NCBI GenBank assembly: GCA_036384795.1
Contig: DASVLP010000070.1
Span: forward strand, 1-64,000
DNA length: 64,000 nucleotides
Direction of reading: 5' to 3'
DNA from: Andeanibacterium sp036384795
Lineage (GTDB): Bacteria; Pseudomonadota; Alphaproteobacteria; Sphingomonadales; Sphingomonadaceae
In this document: piece after piece, positions 17,043 to 25,966 of the stretch
Layout of the letters: the number at the start of each line of letters is the position of its first letter
How positions within the stretch are numbered: position 1 is the first letter of the stretch
Notes under the pieces: generated by a model
Database searches by the model: none
Seen by the model: the letters and a program-made list of their open reading frames with translations, nothing else
Told to the model about the DNA's origin: nothing
Translations under genes and position numbers: made by a program

Positions 17043-17071
17043 AAAAAGAGCCTCGATTTGAGGCCCTTTTT
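17043..17071 (-). terminator. Rho-independent terminator of tRNA-Arg
   Basis: On the minus strand, directly after the tRNA, a hairpin with stem GCCTC / GAGGC and 5-base loop is extended by A/T pairs and ends in a run of five T. This is the clearest intrinsic terminator in the window. Confidence 0.85.
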
Positions 17072-17072
17072 G

Positions 17073-17149
<77 letters not shown>

Positions 17150-17161
17150 GGGCGGAGCGAG

Positions 17162-17177
17162 CGCTAGCAACCTAGCG
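17162..17177. repeat. Perfect inverted repeat upstream of tRNA-Arg
   Basis: CGCTAG - CAAC - CTAGCG, a perfect 6-base inverted repeat holding two copies of the rare tetranucleotide CTAG, lies 12 bases before the 5' end of the tRNA, where its promoter -10 region is expected. It could be an operator-like or processing hairpin, or chance. Confidence 0.4.
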
Positions 17178-17244
17178 AAGCCTCGCCAAGGTAAAAGCGA
17201 AGACGGCGGCCCCAGTGCGCCCGACCGCTGCGACGAAGCCGGGC

Positions 17245-17679
17245 TTATTCCTTGCCCTGCGCCTGCGCCTGGGCAGTGCGCGAGCCAGCGTCGCCGAACT
17301 GCTTGAGCACCTGGCCGCTCGCCTTGGTAATCGTCACGTTGAAACCGCCATGCCGCCCGTCGCGCAGCGGGTAATACGTGATATCGATCTTGTCGCCAGG
17401 CTCGACCGAGCGCTTCGACCAACCGAATCGCACCAGGTGGTTCGGGCTCATCCCTTCGAACGCCCAGCGCTGGCCGGAAGCGTCGTGGACGTAGAGATAA
17501 GTGTGCGGATTGGTCCAGTCCCACTTCTCGACCGTCAAGTTCTTCATCGGCATTTCCTTGCCCCATTCGAACATCGCGGTCGAATGATGGGCAACAGCCG
17601 GGGCCGCCATTGCGAACAAGGCACCGGCCGCGAAAGCGGCGCCGACGAGGGCCTTGCGGCGTGAAATCATGTCAGACAT
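17245..17679 (-). CDS. DUF6152-like exported protein with twin-arginine-type leader
   Basis: A 144-residue protein. The N-terminus has SRRKAL followed by a hydrophobic stretch ending near AVAHH, resembling a Tat or Sec signal peptide, and the mature part carries WTNPHTYLYV and KIDITYYPLRDGRHGG, features of DUF6152 proteins. The ATG at 17679 is chosen because GGAG lies 6 bases before it; ATGs at 17691 and 17670 are alternatives. Probably periplasmic; function unknown. It diverges from another secreted protein gene at 17832, and the two are probably a functional pair sharing a 152-base promoter region. Confidence 0.75.
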   Translation of the reverse strand: MSDMISRRKALVGAAFAAGALFAMAAPAVAHHSTAMFEWGKEMPMKNLTVEKWDWTNPHTYLYVHDASGQRWAFEGMSPNHLVRFGWSKRSVEPGDKIDITYYPLRDGRHGGFNVTITKASGQVLKQFGDAGSRTAQAQAQGKE

Positions 17680-17831
17680 GCGACTCTCCATAGGCCAAGC
17701 TACCTGAACGGCGCTTGATCCATTCGGCACATCTGACAAGCAAATTGGACATAATCAACCCACCACTTGACTTGCGGGACGATCTCGCCGCAGCTTGCGG
17801 GAAAACACGCCGCCTGTCGGGAGAGAGAAAA

Positions 17832-18725
17832 GTGAAGGGTCACCACCCATATTTGCGCGGGCCATTTTTGCGCGCGCTTGCCGGCGCCGCCGCCCTGGCG
17901 CTTGCCGCGCCGGCGCTGGCGCAGGCCGGTCCGCCGCGCGCCCCCGCGAACGCGCCCGATCTGACCAAAGCGATGACCAACGTCCCGCGCGCGACCAAAT
18001 ATGCCGAACTCGCCAAGCTGCCGGATCTTACCGGAATCTGGTATCCGGACTGGGGCGCGCTGTTCGGCGGACGAGGCAAGGGCATGCAATTGACCCCGGC
18101 GGCGCAAGCCAAGCTCGACGCCTACAACGCCAAGTACAAGGACACCGGCCCGCCGCTCTACGCCCAGGCTCACTGCCTGCCGCCGGGCATGCCGGGGGTG
18201 ATGCAGCAGCCTTATCCGATCGACATCAGCTATCAGCCGGGCCGGGTGACGATCTACACCGAGGCCTATGAGCAGGCGCGGTGGATCTACACCGACGGCA
18301 CGAAGCTGCCCGACGATCCGGATCCGTTCTTCAACGGCACCTCGGTCGGCCACTGGGAGGGCGACACGCTGGTGGTCGACACGGTCGGCTTCAGTCCGGA
18401 AACCACGATCGCACCCGGGGTCAACCACAGCGACAAGCTCAAGATCCATGAGCGGATCTATCTGGTGAAGCCCGGCCTGCTGATCGACGAGATGACCCTG
18501 ACCGATCCCGAGGTGCTGGCCGAGCCCTACGTGATCCGCCAGCCGTTCAAGCCCGATACCGTGCCGCTGCGCGAATACGTGTGCGCGGAGAACAACCGCC
18601 TGACCTCAGACGACCAGAAAGGCGCGAACATCGATCTCGACCTCAACGGGAACCCCGACAATCCGGACGATCCATTCGGCCCGCCGGTCGAGAACGCGGC
18701 AAAGCCGGAAGGCGACAAGAAATAG
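17832..18725 (+). CDS. Secreted protein of unknown function, divergent from DUF6152 gene
   Basis: A 297-residue protein with a GTG start at 17832 supported by GGAGAGAG just upstream. The first 32 residues form a signal peptide (basic start, then LAGAAALALAAPALAQ). The mature protein has PDLTGIWYPDWG, PPGMPGVMQQPYPI, and SVGHWEGDTLVVDTVGFS; the last resembles the beta-rich repeats of proteins often found next to DUF6152. The C-terminus is acidic and low-complexity (DLNGNPDNPDDPFG). I do not recognise a defined catalytic family. Probably periplasmic; may act with the DUF6152 protein. Confidence 0.75.
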   Translation: MKGHHPYLRGPFLRALAGAAALALAAPALAQAGPPRAPANAPDLTKAMTNVPRATKYAELAKLPDLTGIWYPDWGALFGGRGKGMQLTPAAQAKLDAYNAKYKDTGPPLYAQAHCLPPGMPGVMQQPYPIDISYQPGRVTIYTEAYEQARWIYTDGTKLPDDPDPFFNGTSVGHWEGDTLVVDTVGFSPETTIAPGVNHSDKLKIHERIYLVKPGLLIDEMTLTDPEVLAEPYVIRQPFKPDTVPLREYVCAENNRLTSDDQKGANIDLDLNGNPDNPDDPFGPPVENAAKPEGDKK

Positions 18726-18793
18726 TCCGAGGCGGGTCTCGCTGCCCTCGCGAGTAACCGGATTTCAAGCACTGCGAGACTAGAGGAGGGGCT

Positions 18794-19177
18794 ATGAGCT
18801 CCTCCTCGTCATCGTTCGCAAATCCTGGCGACCTCCCCGACGCCGATCTTACCGGCGCGAAGTGGTCGGCGCTGCACGACGCCGCCGGCGTGGTCGCCTA
18901 CCTCGCAGGCCTTGGCGAGCAACCACAAACTCCGGAAATCAGGAACTTTCCGGCCGCGCTTCGCGATGCCGCCCCGTGGCGGCGACGGATCGCCCAACAA
19001 GGGGTCGACGATCTCGCCGCGATCATGGAGCCCGGCATCGCCGCGCTGCTCGCGGTCAATGCGCGCGGAGCGGACGCGCGCACTCCGGCGCTTGCATTAT
19101 GGCGCGAGTTCGACGCCGCGCGGACGGCGCTGCTCGATCTTGCCGCGCCGCTGTGGGAAACCCAGCCGGCCGCCTGA
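18794..19177 (+). CDS. Hypothetical protein, 127 residues
   Basis: An ORF with a strong ribosome-binding site (GAGGAGGGG, 3 bases before the ATG). The protein begins with six serines, has no signal peptide or membrane segment, and is alanine- and leucine-rich and probably mostly helical (e.g. ALWREFDAARTALLDLAAPL). No family is recognised. It ends 14 bases before the convergent proA stop. Confidence 0.6.
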   Translation: MSSSSSSFANPGDLPDADLTGAKWSALHDAAGVVAYLAGLGEQPQTPEIRNFPAALRDAAPWRRRIAQQGVDDLAAIMEPGIAALLAVNARGADARTPALALWREFDAARTALLDLAAPLWETQPAA

Positions 19178-19191
19178 GCGCTGCGGCCCCC

Positions 19192-20466
19192 CTAGGGCCG
19201 GGTCTGGCCCGTACCGCGCGCCAGCCACTTGTAGGTAGTGAGGCCCTCGAGCGCGACCGGCCCGCGCGCGTGGAGCCGCCCGGTGGCGATGCCGATTTCC
19301 GCGCCAAGCCCGAATTCGCCGCCGTCGGCGAACTGGGTCGAAGCGTTGACCATCACGATCGCGCTGTCGACTTCGGCCAGGAACCGCTCGGCCACGGCCT
19401 GATCGGCGGTGATGATCGCGTCGGTGTGGCCGGAGCTGTGCTGCGCGATATGCGCCAGCGCCGCGTCGAGTCCGTCGACCACCGCGACCGACAGCACCGC
19501 ATCGAGATATTCGGTATCCCAATCGTTCGCGCTGGCGATGCCGATCCGCGGATCGAGCGAGCGGGCGCGCTCGTCGCCGCGCAATTCGCAGCCGGCATCG
19601 AGCAGCGCGCCGACGACCTCGCGCGCGGCGGGGAAATTCGCATCGATCAGCAACGTCTCCATCGCCCCGCAGATGCCGGTGCGGCGCATCTTGGCATTGA
19701 GCGCGATGGTGCGCGCCATTTCGGGATCGGCGGAGGAATGGACGTAAGTGTGGCAAATGCCGTCGAGGTGCGCGAGCACCGGCACCCGCGCCTCGTCCTG
19801 CACCCGCGCGACCAGGCTCTTGCCCCCGCGCGGCACGATCATGTCGATGAGGCCTGCCGCGCGCAGCATCGCGCCGACCGCGGCGCGGTCCTGCGTCGGC
19901 ACCAGCTGGATGGCTTCGGCCGGCACACCGCCTTCCGCAAGGCCCTTCGCAAGCGCGGCATGGATCGCACGGTTCGAATGCGCCGCTTCGCTGCCGCCGC
20001 GCAACAGGGCGGCGTTGCCCGCACGCACGCACAGCACCGCAGCGTCGGCGGTGACGTTGGGGCGGCTTTCGTAAATGATCCCGATCAGCCCGATCGGAAT
20101 CCGCACGCGGCTGAGCTTCAATCCGCTCGGCACGGTTCGCTCGTCGATCGTCTCGCCGACCGGATCGGGCAGCGAAGCGACGTTCTCGATCGCCTGGGCG
20201 ATCCCTTCGATCCTCGCGCCGTCGAGCTTCAGCCGGTCGAGCATCGCCGGTGACAGCCCATTTGCTTCGCCCGCCGCACGATCGCGCGCGTTGGCGGCGA
20301 GGATCTCGCCTTCCGCCGCGCGCAAGGACCGCGCCGCGAGCCGCAGCGCCGCCGCTTTTTCGGCATCGCTCAGCCGCGCAAGCACGCGCTGCGCGGCACG
20401 CCCCGCGCGGGCGAGGCGTTCGATGAGCTGCGTGCAGTCGCTGTCGGATTCGAGCCGGGTTGCCAT
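19192..20466 (-). CDS. proA: Gamma-glutamyl phosphate reductase
   Basis: A 424-residue aldehyde-dehydrogenase-fold enzyme that reduces glutamyl 5-phosphate to the semialdehyde in proline synthesis. The substrate loop YESRPNVTADAA starts near residue 132, and the catalytic cysteine C266 is in RRTGICGAMETL. The ATG at 20466 fits family N-termini; a second ATG ten codons upstream (20496) is possible. The usual partner proB is not next to it in this window. Confidence 0.95.
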   Translation of the reverse strand: MATRLESDSDCTQLIERLARAGRAAQRVLARLSDAEKAAALRLAARSLRAAEGEILAANARDRAAGEANGLSPAMLDRLKLDGARIEGIAQAIENVASLPDPVGETIDERTVPSGLKLSRVRIPIGLIGIIYESRPNVTADAAVLCVRAGNAALLRGGSEAAHSNRAIHAALAKGLAEGGVPAEAIQLVPTQDRAAVGAMLRAAGLIDMIVPRGGKSLVARVQDEARVPVLAHLDGICHTYVHSSADPEMARTIALNAKMRRTGICGAMETLLIDANFPAAREVVGALLDAGCELRGDERARSLDPRIGIASANDWDTEYLDAVLSVAVVDGLDAALAHIAQHSSGHTDAIITADQAVAERFLAEVDSAIVMVNASTQFADGGEFGLGAEIGIATGRLHARGPVALEGLTTYKWLARGTGQTRP

Positions 20467-20668
20467 GGCCCCGCGCCCTATCACTGCATCGGCCACTTGT
20501 CACCCGCGCCTGGCGAATCGATTCGCCCATCCAAGGCGAGCAAATGCAGGCGGTTTCATCCAAACGGCAGGAGGTTCCCGATGATACAACGACTCATCGC
20601 GCGACTCCCCCGGCTCGGCCCTGAGTCGCCCCCCCCTCGATAGACCTGCCGCCGACTCGTTGTAACAA

Positions 20669-21880
20669 ATGTTCCGCGACAGGACTCGGGATCGCGGGGG
20701 ACATCGGTTGAACATTTCCGTCGGCGCCAACTTCCGCGCCCGCCTTCAGCATTGGTTTCCGGACCGCGAGTTTTTCATGCGCTCGCAGGGCCACGTGCGC
20801 TTCATCAAGGTGTCGTCGCGCGTCCAGATCGCCGGTGCCGGCGCGGTTGCCGCAGCGCTGATCTTGTGGGCTGTGAGCATGTCGGCGGTCGCGATCAGCC
20901 AGTTCGTGGCCCGGCACGACCGCAATTCGCTGCTGATGCGCGAAGCCAAAGTCGAAAAGGCGGAAAACCGGGTGAACGCCTACCGCAAGAATCTTGGCCA
21001 GGTGGCCGACGACCTCGCCCGGCGGCAGGACTTCCTCGACAAAGTCACCAGCGGAATCGAGGGGTTGCCCAAGACGATCCCGCAGCCCGCCGCCAACGAC
21101 GTCAAGGATACCGTTTCCGATTCGAGCACCGAAGCGGCCAAGACGGTACGCGAAGTGAGCGAGGCGATCCCCGAGGCTACCGGCCTCGCCCGGATGGAAG
21201 CCCGCCAGCTCGCTTACGCCGAGCGGCTGACCCGCTGGGCCGACCATCGCGCCGCCGGCGCGGCCAAGGCGCTGGAGAAGCTCGGCCTCAATCCCGACCG
21301 GATGCTCGCTTCGTCGGAAGACGCGCAGGGCGGCCCGCTCGAGCTGCTCACCACCGGGCGGGACGGTTCGATCGATCCGCGCTTCGAACGCCTCGGCCTC
21401 AGCGTGGCGCGAATGGAAGCGCTCGAGAACACGCTCGACACGATCCCGCAGTACCTGCCGGCCGACCGCTATTCGATCTCGTCGTTCTTCGGCGTGCGCC
21501 GCGACCCGTTCACCGGGCGGGCAGCGATGCATCCCGGGCTCGACATTCGCGGCGCGTACGGCGCGCCGATCTATGCGGCGGCCGCGGGCACCATTTCCTA
21601 TGCCGGCCCGATGTCCGGTTACGGCAACGCGGTCGAGATCACCCATGGTAACGGTCTGGTCACCCGCTATGGCCATATGTCGGCAACCCACGCCAAAGTC
21701 GGTGCGCACGTCACCGCGGGGACGGTGATCGGGGCGATCGGCAGCACCGGCCGCTCGACCGGCCCGCACCTCCACTTCGAGGTGCGGCTCAACGGCACCG
21801 CGATCGATCCGCGACCATTCCTGGAGTCTGCCCCCCATGTTCTCGAAGAAGCCCGCGCAGGAACCGCGCCCGGCAAATAG
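20669..21880 (+). CDS. M23-family (LytM) peptidoglycan endopeptidase, membrane-anchored
   Basis: A protein of up to 403 residues. A cytoplasmic N-terminus is followed by a membrane segment near 52-75, a coiled-coil-like helical stretch (about 85-145), and a C-terminal LytM domain (about 295-395) with zinc ligands in HPGLD and HLHFE. Such enzymes cut peptidoglycan cross-links in the periplasm. The ATG at 20669 has no ribosome-binding site, while a TTG at 20708 is preceded by GGGGA, so the protein may start 13 residues later. It overlaps the bactofilin gene by 44 bases, a pairing known from cell-shape modules in other bacteria. Confidence 0.88.
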   Translation: MFRDRTRDRGGHRLNISVGANFRARLQHWFPDREFFMRSQGHVRFIKVSSRVQIAGAGAVAAALILWAVSMSAVAISQFVARHDRNSLLMREAKVEKAENRVNAYRKNLGQVADDLARRQDFLDKVTSGIEGLPKTIPQPAANDVKDTVSDSSTEAAKTVREVSEAIPEATGLARMEARQLAYAERLTRWADHRAAGAAKALEKLGLNPDRMLASSEDAQGGPLELLTTGRDGSIDPRFERLGLSVARMEALENTLDTIPQYLPADRYSISSFFGVRRDPFTGRAAMHPGLDIRGAYGAPIYAAAAGTISYAGPMSGYGNAVEITHGNGLVTRYGHMSATHAKVGAHVTAGTVIGAIGSTGRSTGPHLHFEVRLNGTAIDPRPFLESAPHVLEEARAGTAPGK

Positions 21881-22334
21881 CCCCGAAAGCAGTGTCATGA
21901 ACGGAAACAACTCGACCTTCTCGGTGATCGGCGCCGATGTCACGATCAAGGGCGACATCACCGCTTCGGCCGACCTCCACGTCGACGGCCGGGTCGAGGG
22001 CGACATCGCCTGCGCCAGCCTGGTCCAGGGGCAGACCAGCGTGGTTCAGGGCAAGATCGACGCGCAGACCGCGCGGCTTTCGGGCCGAATCGTCGGTTCG
22101 ATCCACGCGCGCGATCTGGTGATCTTGAAGAGCGCGCAAGTCGAAGGCGACGTGTTCTACGACGCGCTGACGATCGAGCAGGGTGCCGAAGTCGAAGGCC
22201 GCCTGTCGCACCGCTCGCCGGAAAAGATGGCCGCGAAGCCTGCGCAGCCCGCCGCTCCGGTCGCCAAGCCGGCCGCCACGCCCGGCGAGCCCAAGCCTGC
22301 GGGCGACGAGCCGCGGCTGACGCTCGCGAGCTGA
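21837..22334 (+). CDS. Bactofilin (polymer-forming cytoskeletal protein)
   Basis: A 165-residue protein with a short basic, proline-rich N-terminus, a central bactofilin beta-helix domain (about 25-120) of repeating hydrophobic/glycine strands (VIGADVTIKGDI, VDGRVEGDI, GRIVGSIHARDLVIL), and a C-terminal alanine/proline-rich tail. Bactofilins form membrane-associated filaments that recruit peptidoglycan enzymes. The start, ATG 21837 with GGAG upstream, lies inside the M23 gene. The tight overlap suggests co-translation, so this filament probably localises that hydrolase. Confidence 0.93.
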   Translation: MFSKKPAQEPRPANSPESSVMNGNNSTFSVIGADVTIKGDITASADLHVDGRVEGDIACASLVQGQTSVVQGKIDAQTARLSGRIVGSIHARDLVILKSAQVEGDVFYDALTIEQGAEVEGRLSHRSPEKMAAKPAQPAAPVAKPAATPGEPKPAGDEPRLTLAS

Positions 22335-22340
22335 GGCCTG

Positions 22341-24047
22341 CTAGCCGCTTTGGGGGAGCTGCGCGCGCAGCGCTTTCTTGTCGAGCTTGCCGACGAGCGT
22401 CTTGGGCAGGTCGGTGCGGATCATCACGGCCTTGAGCCGCTCGTGCTTGCCGAGGTGTTCGTTCGCCCATCCGAGCAATTCGTCCTCGCCCGGCGCCGGT
22501 GAAGCGGCCGGGTTCAGCGACACGAACGCTACCGGGCGTTCGCCGAGGTAGCTGTCCGGCACCGCGATCACCGCGGCTTCGCGAATCGCCGGGTGGCGCA
22601 GCAGGACTTCCTCGACCTGGCTCGGGAAGACCTTGAACCCGCCGACGTTGATCATGTCCTTGCTGCGGTCGACGATGCGGATGTAGCCATCCGCGTCGAA
22701 CGTCGCGATGTCCCCGGTGCGCAGCCAGCGGTTGCCTTCGCGCATGGCGAACGCGGTTGCTTCGGCATCCGGCCGCTTCCAGTAACCCTGCATCACCTGG
22801 GGCCCGCGCACGGCAAGCTCGCCCGGCTCTCCCGCAGGGGCGTCGTTTGCCGGATCGTCCTTGTCGAGCAACCGGACCTCGGTTTCGGGCAACGGCTGGC
22901 CGATCGTTCCCGCGCGGCTTTCGCCGGCGTAGGGATTGGTCGAAACCACGCCCGAGCTCTCGGTCAGGCCATAGCCTTCGACCAGGTGCGCGCCGGTCGC
23001 CGCCTCGAACTTCTCGCGCAGCGGCGCCGGCAGCGGCGCGCCGCCGGAGACGCAGACCAGCAGCGAGGAAAAATCGGTGCGGGCAATCCGCGGATCGTCA
23101 AGCAGCGCCTGGTACATCGTCGGCACTCCCGGGAAAGCGGTGGCTTTCACCCGCTCGAGCGTCTTGAGCGCCTCGTCGGCATGGAACTGCGGCAGCATCG
23201 CCAGGCACCCGCCTTTCGCCACCGTGCGATTCAGGGTGCAGGTATTGGCGAACACGTGGAACAGCGGCAGCACCGCCATGATCACGTCCGGCTGCTCGCG
23301 GAACGGATCGACCGCGTCGGTTTGCCGGGCATTGGCGGTGAGGTTCTGATGGGTGAGCATCGCGCCTTTGGGCGTGCCGGTGGTGCCGCCGGTGTACTGG
23401 ATCAGCGCCAGGTCGCGCTCCGGGTCGAGCGCGACCGGCTTGAATGCCGCGCCGTCGAGGAACTTGCGCCACGCGGTGACGTCCTTGCGCCGCGGGATCG
23501 CGGCGGTCTTGCCGCGTCCGAACAGGCGCAACGCAAGCCGCTTACCCCACGGCAGCATGTCGCCGAGATCGGCCACCACCAGCTGCTCGAGCGCTGAATC
23601 GGCGAGCACTTTGGCGGCGATCGGCAGCAGCCCGGGCACCGCGACCGTCACCAGCAGGCGGGTGCCCGAATCGGCGACCTGATGGTTGAGCTCGTCCTCG
23701 GTATAGAGCGGCGAGAAATTGACCGCGGTCGCCCCGGCCATCATCGCCCCGTAGTAAGCCGCGACGTAGACCGGCAGGTTGGGCAGGAACAGCCCGACCC
23801 GATCGCCCTTGGCGATCCCCCAGCGTTGCAGCCCGGCGGCGAACGCCCGCGCCTCGGTCTCGATCTCGGCGTAGGAGAAGCGTCGGCCCATGAATTCGAC
23901 CAGCGACGCCGCAGGATGCGCGGCGACGCTGCGCGCGAGCATCCCGGGCATCGTCAGCGGCGGGAGATCGAGCTCCCACGGGCACGGGTGCTTGTAATGG
24001 TCGGGTGCCGGATGATGGGCAGCCGGCACGTCCTCGCCGCCAGTCAT
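22341..24047 (-). CDS. fadD: Long-chain fatty-acid--CoA ligase
   Basis: A 568-residue AMP-binding acyl-CoA synthetase. The phosphate-binding loop YTGGTTGTPKGAM is at residues 218-230, followed by GYGLTESSG, WLRTGDIATFDADGYI, DRSKDMINVGG and, near the end, the catalytic lysine in PKTLVGKLDK. It activates fatty acids for beta-oxidation or lipid use. The N-terminus (about 25 residues before the domain) resembles FadD. Stands alone; converges with bactofilin. The gene symbol is by similarity; chain-length preference is unknown. Confidence 0.9.
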   Translation of the reverse strand: MTGGEDVPAAHHPAPDHYKHPCPWELDLPPLTMPGMLARSVAAHPAASLVEFMGRRFSYAEIETEARAFAAGLQRWGIAKGDRVGLFLPNLPVYVAAYYGAMMAGATAVNFSPLYTEDELNHQVADSGTRLLVTVAVPGLLPIAAKVLADSALEQLVVADLGDMLPWGKRLALRLFGRGKTAAIPRRKDVTAWRKFLDGAAFKPVALDPERDLALIQYTGGTTGTPKGAMLTHQNLTANARQTDAVDPFREQPDVIMAVLPLFHVFANTCTLNRTVAKGGCLAMLPQFHADEALKTLERVKATAFPGVPTMYQALLDDPRIARTDFSSLLVCVSGGAPLPAPLREKFEAATGAHLVEGYGLTESSGVVSTNPYAGESRAGTIGQPLPETEVRLLDKDDPANDAPAGEPGELAVRGPQVMQGYWKRPDAEATAFAMREGNRWLRTGDIATFDADGYIRIVDRSKDMINVGGFKVFPSQVEEVLLRHPAIREAAVIAVPDSYLGERPVAFVSLNPAASPAPGEDELLGWANEHLGKHERLKAVMIRTDLPKTLVGKLDKKALRAQLPQSG

Positions 24048-24086
24048 GCGCCCGGGATCGCCTAAGCGCGGCCCGAGGGCAAGCGC

Positions 24087-24791
24087 TTACTCTTCAGTCG
24101 AGGCCTCGTTGCCTGCCCGGCGCGCCTCGAGCCAGGCCTGCGCTTCGGCTTCCTGCGCGGCCTCGGCGGCGGCCTTGCTCGCCGCGTCGCGCTCGGCCCG
24201 CAATTCGTCGATCAGCGCCTGGCGGTCGTCGGACGAGCCGAACCCGGCCGGGGCGGATGCCTCGAGCCCGGCCTTCTTCGCCGCGCGCGCGACCACCGCG
24301 TCGAGTTCGCGTTGCGAGCACAGGCCCAGCGTCACCGGGTCCTTCGGCTGGATGTTGGCGATGTTCCAGTGGCTGCGCTCGCGGATCGCGGTGATCGTGT
24401 TGCGGGTGGTGCCGATCAGGCGCGAGATTTGCGCGTCGGAAATCTCGGGGTGGTTGCGCAGCAGCCAGGCGATCCCGTCGGGCTTGTCCTGCCGTTTCGA
24501 CACCGGGGTGTAGCGCGGGCCCTTGGTGCGGCTGACCTGCACCGGCGCCTTGTGCATCTTGAGCACGTAGTTGGGATCGGCCTGGCCGCGCTCGATCTCG
24601 TCGTGGGTCAGTTCGCCCGAATGGATCGGGTCGCGCCCGGTGTACTTGCTGCTCGCAAGATCGTCGGCCATCGCCTGCACTTCGAGGATGTGCAGCCCGC
24701 AGAACTCGGCGATCTGTTCGAAGCTCAGCGAGGTGTTGTCGACCAGCCACGAAGCGGTGGCATGCGGCATCAGGGGTTTGCTCTGGGCCAT
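24087..24791 (-). CDS. trcR: Cell-cycle transcriptional regulator TrcR (DUF1013)
   Basis: A 234-residue protein of the former DUF1013 family, named TrcR in Caulobacter, where it associates with RNA polymerase and affects cell-cycle genes (established for that organism). The sequence shows an N-terminal TASWLVDNTSLSFEQIAEFCGLH helix-turn-helix-like segment, a second one around DAQISRLIGTTRNTI, and an alanine- and glutamate-rich helical tail after about residue 185. Start ATG 24791. No partner genes adjacent. Confidence 0.85.
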   Translation of the reverse strand: MAQSKPLMPHATASWLVDNTSLSFEQIAEFCGLHILEVQAMADDLASSKYTGRDPIHSGELTHDEIERGQADPNYVLKMHKAPVQVSRTKGPRYTPVSKRQDKPDGIAWLLRNHPEISDAQISRLIGTTRNTITAIRERSHWNIANIQPKDPVTLGLCSQRELDAVVARAAKKAGLEASAPAGFGSSDDRQALIDELRAERDAASKAAAEAAQEAEAQAWLEARRAGNEASTEE

Positions 24792-24845
24792 GCTGTCTCT
24801 CCGCCCGCTCCGGAAAAGCCGCCGGACGCGGGCCCAAAATAGAAG

Positions 24846-24867
24846 GGCCGCCCCTCTCGGAGCGGCC
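24846..24867 (-). terminator. Terminator of the LpxH-like/glycosyltransferase operon
   Basis: On the minus strand downstream of the glycosyltransferase stop, GGCCGC and GCGGCC form a stem around a 10-base loop, followed by CTTCTATTTT. The hairpin separates this operon from trcR. Confidence 0.6.
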
Positions 24868-24928
24868 GTGTGCCACAGCTATCTAGGGCATCGCCCCGGC
24901 CGGGGCAAGCGCCGTGGGCCGCAAAGCC

Positions 24929-25966
24929 TCACGCGGCGCGGCGCAACCGCCGATGCGCCGCATCCCCCGGCACCGCCAGCGCTTCGAGGAACTGGCGCGC
25001 GCTGGCCTCCCAGGTGAATCTGCGCGCCTGGGCGAGGCACGCATCCCGATCGAGCGTCAAAGCCTTCGCGATCGCTCTGTCCAGGCGCTCATCGAGCGCG
25101 CCGCAACCTTCCGCGAGCACGTCGACCGGCCCCGCGACTGGATAGGCGGCCACCGGGGTGCCGCAGGCGAGCGCCTCTATCATCACCAGCCCGAAAGTGT
25201 CGGTGCGGCTCGGGAACACGAACACGTCCGCGCCGGCATAGCACGCAGCGAGCGCGGCGCCGGTGCGCCGGCCGAGGAAATGCACTTCGGGGAATTTCGC
25301 CTGCAGCCGCGCGAGCGCCGGGCCGTCGCCGACCACGACCTTCGAGCCCGGATGGCGGGTTTCGAGAAACGCCTCGATGTTCTTCTCGACCGCCACGCGG
25401 CCGACGTAGAGCTGGATCGGGCGCGGCAAGTGCGCGAACCGCGCCGGCGGCGCGATCTCGGGCGCGAAGCATGCGAGATCGACCCCGCGGCTCCATTCGC
25501 GCAGCCGGGTAAGGCCATGCGCGCGCAAATCCCGCCGGACGCTCTCGGTCGCGACCATGATCCCGGCCGATGGGCGGTGGAACCAGCGGATGTATTGCCA
25601 GAACATCGCCGCCGGCAGCCGGGTGCGGCGCGCGACGTAGTCCGGAAACTGGGTGTGATAAGCCGTGGTGAACGGCCGGCCCTGCGCGAGGCAATGGCGG
25701 CGCGCGGCGAGCCCGAGCGGGCCTTCGGTCGCGATATGCACCGCTTCGGGCGCGAACGCCTCGATCCTGGCGCCGAGCGAGCGGCCGCTGGCGAGCGCCA
25801 GGCGGATTTCGGGATACGACGGGCACGGCAGCGAGCGATACTGATCGGGAGAGATCACGAGCACCTCGTGGCCCCAGCGGCGCAGCAACCCGGTGGTCGC
25901 CTGGAGGGTGCGCACGACGCCGTTGACTTGGGGCGCCCACGCGTCGGTGATCAGCGCGAGCCGCAT
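24929..25966 (-). CDS. Glycosyltransferase family 4 (GT-B)
   Basis: A 345-residue GT-B glycosyltransferase. It starts MRLALITDAWAPQVNGVV, with the N-terminal glycine/asparagine acceptor loop, and the donor domain carries SRTDTFGLVMIEALACGTPV, the EX7E-like motif of GT4 enzymes. Such enzymes add a sugar to a lipid or polysaccharide from the cytoplasmic face of the membrane. Its ATG overlaps the TAA of the LpxH-like gene (TAATG), so they are translated together. In sphingomonads, which use glycosphingolipids in place of classical lipopolysaccharide, a role in glycolipid assembly is plausible (inference). Confidence 0.88.
   Translation of the reverse strand: MRLALITDAWAPQVNGVVRTLQATTGLLRRWGHEVLVISPDQYRSLPCPSYPEIRLALASGRSLGARIEAFAPEAVHIATEGPLGLAARRHCLAQGRPFTTAYHTQFPDYVARRTRLPAAMFWQYIRWFHRPSAGIMVATESVRRDLRAHGLTRLREWSRGVDLACFAPEIAPPARFAHLPRPIQLYVGRVAVEKNIEAFLETRHPGSKVVVGDGPALARLQAKFPEVHFLGRRTGAALAACYAGADVFVFPSRTDTFGLVMIEALACGTPVAAYPVAGPVDVLAEGCGALDERLDRAIAKALTLDRDACLAQARRFTWEASARQFLEALAVPGDAAHRRLRRAA

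Noticed and set aside
16936..17072. A second, degenerate tRNA gene beside tRNA-Arg
   Set aside because: Only the 19 bases at the 3' end match; no acceptor, D or anticodon stem can be formed. It is better described as a duplicated end.
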